Assembly (NCBI GenBank): GCA_038255255.1
Contig: JBBSLL010000002.1
Span: 1 to 64,000, forward strand
Source of the DNA: JBBQNY01 sp038255255
GTDB lineage: Bacteria; Pseudomonadota; Gammaproteobacteria; Xanthomonadales; Ahniellaceae
Direction of reading: 5' to 3'
DNA: 64,000 nt
This document shows, one piece after another, positions 57,940 through 64,000 of the stretch; within the stretch, counting starts at the first letter, position 1, and every line of letters begins with the position of its first letter. A model generated the notes under the pieces. It was not told the DNA's origin, searched no databases, and saw only the letters and a list, made by a program, of their open reading frames with translations. A program made the position numbers and the translations under genes.

Positions 57940-59223
57940 CTACCGCTCCAGGATCGCCACCACTCCCATCCCGCCCGCCGTGCAGATCGAGATGAGTCCG
58001 CGACCCGAGCCCTTCTGTTCAAGGAGCTTCGCGAGCGTCGCGACGATGCGCGCACCGGTTGCGGCGAACGGATGTCCTGCCGCAAGGCTCGAGCCGTTGA
58101 CGTTGAGCTTGGCGGAATCGATGGCACCCAGCGGGGCGGCCAGGCCCAGCCGGTCGCGGCAGTAGTCCGCCGACTCCCACGCACGCAGCGTACACAGCAC
58201 CTGCGCGGCAAAGGCCTCGTGGATCTCGTAGAAGTCGAAATCCTGCAGCGTCAATTTCGCGCTCGCCAGCATCTCGGCCACTGCAACGGTCGGCGCCATC
58301 AACAATCCTTCGCCGCCGACGAAGTCGACTGCGGCCACGCGCGCGTGCGTGATCCAGGCCTGCGCGCGCAGGCCACGCGCGGCGGCCCAGTCGTCAGTCG
58401 CGAGCAACACGGCGGCGGCGCCGTCGGTCAATGGCGTCGAGTTGCCGGCGGTCAACGTGCCATGACCCGAATGCCGGTCGAACGCCGGCTTGAGCGCTGC
58501 CAGTTTTTCAAGCGTCGTGTCGGCGCGCAGGTTGTTGTCGCGATCAACCCCCCGCAGCGGGATGACCAGGTCGTCGAAGAATCCCGCGCGCCACGCCGCG
58601 GCTGCCTTGAGGTGCGACGCGAGCGCGAGTGCATCCTGATCCTCGCGTGCAATGCGCCATTCGCGCGCCATCTGCTCGCAATGCTCACCCATGCTCTTGC
58701 CGGTGCGCGGCTCGGAAACGCCGGGCAGGCTCGGCTTGAGTTCGCCCAGGCCGAAACCGCGCCACGCCGAGAGCCGCTGGCCCAGCGACTTGCCGCGGTT
58801 GGTGTCCAGCACCCGGCGACGCAGGCGCGCCCCGTACACGATGGGTACGTCACTGGTGGTGTCGGAACCGCCCGCGATGCCGGAGTCGATCTGGCCGAGC
58901 GCGATCTGGTTGGCGATATGCAGCGTGGTGTCGAGACTGGTGCCGCAGGCGCGTTGCATCGTGATGCCGGGCGTCAGTGGCGACAGCCCCGATGACAGCG
59001 CGACTTCGCGTCCGAGATTCCAGTCCGAGCTGTGCTTGATCACCGCGCCGAGCGCCACCTCACCGAGCTGCACTCCGGACAGGCCGAACTTTTCGACGAC
59101 GCCACCCACCGCCTGCAGCGACAACTCGTAGTTGCCGAGTCCGACGTAAGCGGTGTTGCTGCGGCAGAAAGGGATGCGCGTGCCGCCGAGGACAGCGACG
59201 CGACGGGCGATCGTGGCATGCAT
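57940..59223 (-). CDS. Acetyl-CoA C-acyltransferase (FadI-like thiolase)
   Basis: A 427-residue thiolase close in layout to FadI. The acyl-accepting cysteine is in TMQRACGTSLDTTLHIANQI (about residue 92), the histidine in FYEIHEAFAAQVLC and the second active cysteine in SICTAGGMGVVAI near the end; NVNGSSLAAGHPFAATGARI is the conserved loop. Thiolases cleave 3-ketoacyl-CoA in fatty-acid breakdown or run in reverse. No fadJ partner is next to it, unlike the usual operon. ATG 59223 fits the family start (ARRVAVLGGTRIPF). The acyltransferase gene ends 10 bp upstream on the same strand. Confidence 0.92.
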   Translation of the reverse strand: MHATIARRVAVLGGTRIPFCRSNTAYVGLGNYELSLQAVGGVVEKFGLSGVQLGEVALGAVIKHSSDWNLGREVALSSGLSPLTPGITMQRACGTSLDTTLHIANQIALGQIDSGIAGGSDTTSDVPIVYGARLRRRVLDTNRGKSLGQRLSAWRGFGLGELKPSLPGVSEPRTGKSMGEHCEQMAREWRIAREDQDALALASHLKAAAAWRAGFFDDLVIPLRGVDRDNNLRADTTLEKLAALKPAFDRHSGHGTLTAGNSTPLTDGAAAVLLATDDWAAARGLRAQAWITHARVAAVDFVGGEGLLMAPTVAVAEMLASAKLTLQDFDFYEIHEAFAAQVLCTLRAWESADYCRDRLGLAAPLGAIDSAKLNVNGSSLAAGHPFAATGARIVATLAKLLEQKGSGRGLISICTAGGMGVVAILER

Positions 59224-59233
59224 GGCGGGCTCG

Positions 59234-60313
59234 CTAGGGTGCCATCGGGTTGGCGGAGTCGGGCAAGTCTAGCTGCGCGTCGACCTCAAGTTCCGCTGTG
59301 TCGCCTGATGGTGCAGGTTTGTCGCCGGGTGGGGAAACCACGCTCTCACCGGACCATGCATCGGCCGCGAAAAACGCGTCGAGCCAGCCCCACAGATACC
59401 ATCCTGCCGGATCGCGCGCGAGATACCGGTCGAGGTGCGTCGCCAGTTCCTGCATCACCTCGGCCATGGGGCGGCCCGCCGCGACGATGGGGTCGCTCAC
59501 CTCGAGGAACCGCTCGCGCGCGTCTTCCGACAAGCCGACGCAGAACACCACCAGCGGCACGTTCGCCTGCGCCGCAATCTCGACGAGTCCGTGGGTGAAA
59601 TGCGTCGGCCGGCCCAGCAAGGTCACTGGACTGAGCAAGTGCGTTTCGGTGGGCGGTACGTCGACCGCCCCCAGCACCGCCTGCCCGGTCGCCAGCGCCG
59701 CTGCGATCTGCTTGCGCGCGCCTCCCCAGAAAATGATCGGACCGCGCCCCGCCTGCGCGGCGACGTCGTAACGCCATTCGCCGTAGCGCCGCATGAAAGG
59801 CCGGCTGCGCAAACCTTCGCGATCGATCGGGCGCCCGACCAGGCGTGCCGGCCGTCCATGCTCGGCCATGGCCCGAACGCCCCACATACCCGTTCCGTAG
59901 TGGAAGAAAATCGCAACGTAGCTGTCCGGTCCGTGCGGAAAGTCGCCGATGCGCTTGAGGTGCCGGCGCATCCAGCGCGATCCGCGTACCTGCGCCAGCG
60001 CGGCGTCTCCGGTCTCGAGGAGGAAATACAGGCGATGTCGCCACGCCAGGTGACGCGCGGCCTCGGCATCGAGCGTGCGCGTGCGGCGGACCCCGTCGAG
60101 AAACATGGCTACGCGCACCGAGAAAAGCGGAAAGTTCGCGAGCCATCGATAGACAGCGAATGCCAACCGCCACGGCAGGACCAGCGCCACTAGCGGCAGC
60201 GCGAATCCGTGGAGCAGGTCAACCAGGTTGCGACGAAAGGCCAAGTCTTGGGGTGCCGACAGGTAAACGGCGCACAGTGTGCCAGCGCAAGCCAGCCGCC
60301 GAGAGCCGCCCAC
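59234..60313 (-). CDS. LpxL/LpxM-like acyltransferase with altered catalytic motif
   Basis: About 359 residues. It resembles the lipid A late acyltransferases: an N-terminal membrane segment (LVDLLHGFALPLVALVLPWR), then the region that normally holds HX4D/E, here YVAIFFHYGTGMWGVRAMAE, and later IIFWGGARKQIAAALATGQA and VPLVVFCVGLSEDARERFLE. The acidic residue five positions after the histidine is missing (methionine), so classical acyl transfer is doubtful. The start is uncertain; the frame opens at GTG 60313, directly after a terminator T-tract, so translation may begin later. Being 10 bp before the FadI-like gene, it may share its transcript. Confidence 0.72.
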   Translation of the reverse strand: MGGSRRLACAGTLCAVYLSAPQDLAFRRNLVDLLHGFALPLVALVLPWRLAFAVYRWLANFPLFSVRVAMFLDGVRRTRTLDAEAARHLAWRHRLYFLLETGDAALAQVRGSRWMRRHLKRIGDFPHGPDSYVAIFFHYGTGMWGVRAMAEHGRPARLVGRPIDREGLRSRPFMRRYGEWRYDVAAQAGRGPIIFWGGARKQIAAALATGQAVLGAVDVPPTETHLLSPVTLLGRPTHFTHGLVEIAAQANVPLVVFCVGLSEDARERFLEVSDPIVAAGRPMAEVMQELATHLDRYLARDPAGWYLWGWLDAFFAADAWSGESVVSPPGDKPAPSGDTAELEVDAQLDLPDSANPMAP

Positions 60314-60337
60314 AAAAAAGCCGGACTTTCGTCCGGC
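60314..60337 (-). terminator. Intrinsic terminator
   Basis: On the reverse strand GCCGGAC-GAAA-GTCCGGC is followed by TTTTTT: a 7-bp GC stem, GNRA-type loop and six T. It lies 28 bp after the stop of the secreted-protein gene at 60366. Confidence 0.9.
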
Positions 60338-60365
60338 TCTTCGTCAATTGGTCAGCGCTGCGTGA

Positions 60366-60935
60366 TCAGGGCGACTGGCCGAAGTTCGGGCGCCACAACT
60401 CGCCTTCCTCGAAACCGGCGTGGCCGATGAGCTCGAAGGCCGCTTCCGGGCAATATCCCAGAGCCACCGTGCCGGTGACGAAGTCCGGGGTCGGCGGCAG
60501 GGCGGAGGTGTAGCAGGTGCGTGGCTGCGACGAAATGCTGGGGCAGGTGAAAGTCACCGTGCGCTCCTCCGTGTTGAAATCGAAGTCCGTCATGCTGCCG
60601 CAAGTGATCGAAGGGGCGCCCGGAAACGGGGACCAGGTGGAGCCCACCGCCGAGATCGTATTGGAGACGCACGCCACGCTCACCTGCTGGGAGCTGAGGC
60701 CGTACGACACCGCGGCAGCGGGAGTGCAGCTGAATTGCACCGACGTCGGTCCGCACTCGAAGCGGAGCTTGCGATCAGCGAGGGTGAAGCGCACATTCGT
60801 CGCAACGCTGCAGGTCGCAGGGATTGCCTGCCAGCCGAGATTTCCAACCACTGAGATCGCCTGACTCGGCGCGGCAGCGAGCGCAAGGCCGAGCCACACG
60901 AGGCCACCGGCCAGCAAACGGAACGCGCTTTTCAT
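60366..60935 (-). CDS. Secreted cysteine-rich protein, unknown function
   Basis: A 189-residue protein with a strong signal peptide (AFRLLAGGLVWLGLALAAAPS, cleavage after SQA) and a mature region with eight cysteines, rich in Thr, Ser and Val, probably a disulfide-linked beta fold. The C terminus reads AGFEEGELWRPNFGQSP. I do not recognise a family. ATG 60935 has GGAG upstream. It has its own intrinsic terminator downstream and no partner upstream, so it is probably transcribed alone. Confidence 0.65.
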   Translation of the reverse strand: MKSAFRLLAGGLVWLGLALAAAPSQAISVVGNLGWQAIPATCSVATNVRFTLADRKLRFECGPTSVQFSCTPAAAVSYGLSSQQVSVACVSNTISAVGSTWSPFPGAPSITCGSMTDFDFNTEERTVTFTCPSISSQPRTCYTSALPPTPDFVTGTVALGYCPEAAFELIGHAGFEEGELWRPNFGQSP

Positions 60936-61050
60936 GGGGAACAGCTCCAGCAGACTCACAAAGATGGCTCGAGTATAGGGACCCAACCGCCATGCTGTCC
61001 AAGCGCTGAATCGGCAGGGGTGCGGCGCGTCACCCAATTTTCCGACACAT

Positions 61051-61533
61051 TCAAGCCACATCCGGCCCCGTCCGGATGCGCTGTTCGAACACCAGATACC
61101 CGGAGTCGTGCATTCCGAGCGCGCCATAGGTCTGCTGGGCAGCGATATTCGCGCGTTCCACATAGAGGCGCAGCCCCACCACCCCGGCGACCGACGCGGC
61201 CAGTTCGCCGACGTGCGTATGCAGCGCGCGATACACGCCGCGCCGCCGCAGGCCCGGCACCACATACACGCTCTGGATCCACCACCAGAATCCTGCGCGC
61301 CAGTCGCTCCATTCCAGGGTCAGCATGAGACATCCCGCCACCTGGCCGTCGCACTCGGCCATGTAGTACCTGGCGCGGCCGGGATCCGCGAGGCCTTCGG
61401 CCACGCCGCGTTCGAGTGTCGCGGCGTCGAGCTCGAGGCCTTCGGTCTCCCGGGCCATGGCGGCATTGAAGTCGCAGAGATGGGCAAGATCGTGCGGCAG
61501 GGCAGCGCGAACCAGGATTGGCGAGCCGCTCAT
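61051..61533 (-). CDS. GNAT-family N-acetyltransferase
   Basis: A 160-residue GNAT protein. The acetyl-CoA-binding motif A is seen in WIQSVYVVPGLRRRGVYRAL, preceded by the strand GQVAGCLMLTLEWSDWRAGF, and motif B in LRLYVERANIAAQQTYGALG. The substrate is unknown. ATG 61533 overlaps the TGA of ntrC by 4 bp (ATGA), so it is translated from the ntrBC transcript. Its link to nitrogen control is positional only. Confidence 0.87.
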   Translation of the reverse strand: MSGSPILVRAALPHDLAHLCDFNAAMARETEGLELDAATLERGVAEGLADPGRARYYMAECDGQVAGCLMLTLEWSDWRAGFWWWIQSVYVVPGLRRRGVYRALHTHVGELAASVAGVVGLRLYVERANIAAQQTYGALGMHDSGYLVFEQRIRTGPDVA

Positions 61534-62951
61534 GGTGCGTGCTTCCGGCGCGACGTACCGAGCTTGCGGGTGATCGTATTGCGGCCCAGGCCGAGCCGCA
61601 GCGCTGCCTGCTGGCGATGACCGCCGGTCAGCTCGAGAGCCGCGTCCAGCAGCGCCTGGTCGAAGAGGGTTCGAGCATCCGCATACAAGGGTTGATGCCC
61701 CGCGCGCAAAGCGGACAGCGCCCACTGGCGCAACGCGAGCGGCCAGTTGTTTTCGTCGCCATCCCCCGGGGCGGCGGTGCGGGCGCGGGCGTCGGGCCAG
61801 CGCGGCAGGTCATCGGGCAGGACTTCGCGGCCCGGGGCCAGCACCGCGAGCCGCCGGCAGAGGTTCTCGAGTTCCCGCACGTTGCCGTGCCAGGCATGTC
61901 GCGCGAGCGCCAATTCTGCAGCCGCAGAGAATCGCTTCGGTTCGACCCTGAGTTCGCGCGCGGCGTGTTCGAGGAATTCGCGCGCCAGCAGCGGCACGTC
62001 CTCGGCTCGCTCGCGCAGCGGCGGCACCACGAGCCGGACCACGTCGAGGCGATGCAGCAGATCCGCGCGGAAACTGCCGTCGGCCACCTTCAGTTCGAGG
62101 TCCTGGTGGGTGGCGGCGACGATCCGAACGTCAGCACGCAACACTTCGCGGCCTCCGACCCGATAGAACTCGCCACCGGCGAGCACGCGCAGCAGTCTCG
62201 TTTGCAGACTCGAGGGCATGTCGCCGATCTCGTCCAGGAACAGCGTGCCGCCCACCGCCTGTTCGAATCGTCCGCTGGTGCGGCGCGTCGCACCCGTGAA
62301 GGCGCCGGCCTCGTGGCCGAACAGTTCCGACTCGAGAAGCTCGGAGGGGATCGCTGCCGTGTTGAGTGCGACGAACGGGCCTTTGGCGCGCGGCGAATGG
62401 CGGTGCAGCGCGCGTGCCACCAGTTCCTTGCCAGTGCCGGTTTCGCCGACGATCAACACATCGAGCTCGGTGGGGGCCACTTTGCCGAGCACGCGGAACA
62501 GCTCGCGCATCGCCGGGGACTCGCCGAGCAACTCTGCTGTCGAGGCGCGCCGCTCGCCGCGCATCGCGGTCTGCGGCTCGCTGGCCGGTACCGATTTGAG
62601 CGCCCGGCGCGCGATGGCCACCGCGTCGTCGAGATCGAAGGGTTTCGACAGGAACTCGAACGCGCCCCCCCGAAAGGCGCCTACCGTCGAGGCGAGATCG
62701 GTGAACGCCGACACCACGACAACGGGCAATGCGGGCAAACGCGCGCGCAACTCGCCCAGCACCGCGATGCCGTCGCGGCCCGGCATGCGCACGTCGGTGA
62801 ACAGCAGCGCCGGCGGCGCGTCGTCCTGCAGCGCTTCCAGCGCGGCGTCGCCATGATCGAACTCGCGCACGTCGAAGCCTCCTTCGCGCAGCGCGCTGGC
62901 CAGCACGAATCGAACCGACGCATCGTCGTCGACCACCCAGATCTCATTCAT
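61530..62951 (-). CDS. ntrC: Nitrogen regulation response regulator NtrC (sigma-54 activator)
   Basis: A 473-residue sigma-54-dependent activator. Order: receiver (about 1-120, IWVVDDDASVRFVL and acceptor aspartate in LLFTDVRMPGRDG), AAA+ domain (about 140-370, GETGTGKELVARALHRHS, the sigma-54 contact loop GAFTGA, and DEIGDMPSSLQTRLLR), and a Fis-type helix-turn-helix (GHRQQAALRLGLGRNTITRK) at the C terminus. Phosphorylated NtrC drives nitrogen-assimilation genes such as glnA. It overlaps ntrB by 8 bp upstream and the GNAT gene by 4 bp downstream. No sigma-54 promoter was recognised in the window. Confidence 0.95.
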   Translation of the reverse strand: MNEIWVVDDDASVRFVLASALREGGFDVREFDHGDAALEALQDDAPPALLFTDVRMPGRDGIAVLGELRARLPALPVVVVSAFTDLASTVGAFRGGAFEFLSKPFDLDDAVAIARRALKSVPASEPQTAMRGERRASTAELLGESPAMRELFRVLGKVAPTELDVLIVGETGTGKELVARALHRHSPRAKGPFVALNTAAIPSELLESELFGHEAGAFTGATRRTSGRFEQAVGGTLFLDEIGDMPSSLQTRLLRVLAGGEFYRVGGREVLRADVRIVAATHQDLELKVADGSFRADLLHRLDVVRLVVPPLRERAEDVPLLAREFLEHAARELRVEPKRFSAAAELALARHAWHGNVRELENLCRRLAVLAPGREVLPDDLPRWPDARARTAAPGDGDENNWPLALRQWALSALRAGHQPLYADARTLFDQALLDAALELTGGHRQQAALRLGLGRNTITRKLGTSRRKHAP

Positions 62952-64000
62952 CGCTCACTCCGAAAGTTTCCTGCGCTACCGCCGGGACCGGCAGCAGCAG
63001 CGTGAATACCGTGTGGCCGGGACGCGACCGGAACGACAGCGAACCGGCATGTTCGCGCGCGATTTCCTGCGCGAGGGTGAGGCCGAGTCCGGTGCCGTCG
63101 CTGCGACCCGACACCAGCGGCAGGAATACGCGCTCGCTCAGCGCTTCGGCGACACCCCGGCCGTTGTCGACGATGTCGAGCCGCACGGCCTGGCGATGCG
63201 CAACGTCGCCGATGCGCACGGCGTGCTCGACGCGGGTCTTGAGCCGCACTTCACTGGCGCCGGCTTCGAGCGCATTGCGCGCAAGGTTCAGTACCGCCTG
63301 GATCAATCGGTCGACGTCTCCCGCAAGCGCCGGGACGCTCGGGTCGTAATCGCGCACGACGCGCAGCGCCCATCCTGCTTCGGCCTCGATCAGGAAACGG
63401 ACGCGTTCGATGACTTCGTGCAGATTGATCTCGACCAGCGGCTGCGGCGGCGTCGGGGTGAGGAGCCGTTCGACCAGGGCGTGCAGGCGATCGGTCTCCG
63501 CGCGAATGACGTCGAGGCAACGCCGCGCCTCGGGATCCTCGATGCGGCGCTCGAGCAGTTGCGCGGCGCCGCGCAAACCGGCGAGCGGGTTGCGCACCTC
63601 GTGCGCGAGCCCGCGCAGCGAGGCGTGCAGCGCGGCGGGCAGTGCCTGCGCAGCATCGTCCCCGGCGAACTCGCCGACGGGAATGGCTTCGACCAGCACG
63701 AGCGCCTGCTCGCCTTCCGTCACCGGAGTGAGCGTGACATCGGCGAAGTATTCCTCGCCCTCCGCCAGCGCTATGCGCGCGCGCGGCAGCACCACGCGGC
63801 GGTTCTCATCGCGCGCACGCCGGGTTGCGGCTCCGAGCAGCGCGGCGCCGGCGGGTTCGAGCCAATGTCCGAGCCCATGGCCGACAAGTCGCCGGGGGCT
63901 GCGGTGCAACCACTGGGTGGCGGCTGGATTGGCGTAGACCACGACGTCTTCGCCGTCGAGGAGCCACAGGGGCAGCGCCAGCAGCTCGAGCCACGACAGT
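62944..64000 (-). CDS. ntrB: Nitrogen regulation sensor kinase NtrB (5' end outside window)
   Basis: The visible 351 residues of NtrB, the cytoplasmic kinase that phosphorylates NtrC under control of PII proteins. A PAS domain enters from the window edge (LLALPLWLLDGEDVVVYANP). The H-box is LRGLAHEVRNPLAGLRGAAQ, and the ATPase boxes are VLNLARNALEAGASEV, DNGRGVAEAL and SGRSDGTGLGLTLAQEI. The frame is open to base 64000, so the start lies beyond the window. Its stop overlaps ntrC by 8 bp. Confidence 0.94.
   Translation of the reverse strand, partial: LSWLELLALPLWLLDGEDVVVYANPAATQWLHRSPRRLVGHGLGHWLEPAGAALLGAATRRARDENRRVVLPRARIALAEGEEYFADVTLTPVTEGEQALVLVEAIPVGEFAGDDAAQALPAALHASLRGLAHEVRNPLAGLRGAAQLLERRIEDPEARRCLDVIRAETDRLHALVERLLTPTPPQPLVEINLHEVIERVRFLIEAEAGWALRVVRDYDPSVPALAGDVDRLIQAVLNLARNALEAGASEVRLKTRVEHAVRIGDVAHRQAVRLDIVDNGRGVAEALSERVFLPLVSGRSDGTGLGLTLAQEIAREHAGSLSFRSRPGHTVFTLLLPVPAVAQETFGVSDE

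Overview
The window is a GC-rich stretch of gammaproteobacterial chromosome, most likely from the order Lysobacterales (Xanthomonadales). It opens inside gyrB, which is followed within about 5 kb by tonB-exbB-exbD-exbD-pdxJ. I recall the same gyrB to tonB neighbourhood next to dnaA-dnaN-recF in Xanthomonas, so the sequence probably starts just downstream of the replication origin. REP sequences beginning with GTAG also fit this order. The lineage call is an inference from gene order and protein style, not from a database search.

Layout. 1-8.7 kb: gyrB end; a membrane transglutaminase-like protein with an ATP-grasp ligase; a TPR protein; the TonB energy-transduction operon; pdxJ (reverse). 8.8-15.2 kb (reverse): a secreted protein, a PDZ-bearing putative anti-sigma factor with its ECF-type sigma factor, a phosphopantetheinyl transferase, two small membrane proteins, cardiolipin synthase, a 2OG-Fe(II) oxygenase and a rhomboid protease. 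15.3-20.1 kb (forward): an RlmI-like methyltransferase, rmuC, folE and an MFS transporter. 20.1-24.0 kb (reverse): a three-gene histidine kinase / response regulator / hybrid kinase system. 24.1-32.2 kb: a DUF1579 protein, a thioredoxin-reductase-like flavoprotein, topoisomerase IB, a repeat-rich 0.7 kb gap, an I78 inhibitor and a fused indolepyruvate:ferredoxin oxidoreductase. 32.4-38.9 kb: a Sec-secreted RHS protein with a GIY-YIG-like toxin tip, two candidate immunity genes and a gene relic; this looks like a foreign or fast-evolving island. 39-57.5 kb: lipoproteins, two more 2OG oxygenases, an S9 peptidase, a GAF-EAL protein, gamma-glutamyltransferase, a ParA-like ATPase, a Ycf46-like AAA ATPase, a trypsin-like protease, SixA-like phosphatase, a phospholipase D lipoprotein and a DUF1232 protein. 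57.5-64 kb (reverse): a second repeat cluster, a FadI-like thiolase, an LpxL-like acyltransferase, a secreted protein, a GNAT protein and ntrC-ntrB, with ntrB cut by the window edge.

The most unusual content is between genes. Several structured repeat families recur in intergenic gaps: a 90-bp double hairpin (2 copies), a long hairpin with a conserved 22-24 nt loop (3 copies), a 91-bp element with 19-bp terminal inverted repeats (2 copies), a 74-bp element (2 copies) and a 66-bp direct repeat (2 copies). Copies differ mainly by compensatory base pairs, so the structure rather than the sequence is being kept. Two clusters 30 kb apart (about 27.5-28.1 kb and 57.5-57.9 kb) carry the same modules in the same order but inverted. 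At three unrelated genes the element begins on the stop codon of the upstream gene. Hairpin tips repeatedly show the core ACAGG(G)ATGT or its complement.

No tRNA, rRNA, CRISPR array, prophage or transposase gene was seen. All function calls come from motifs recognised by eye.
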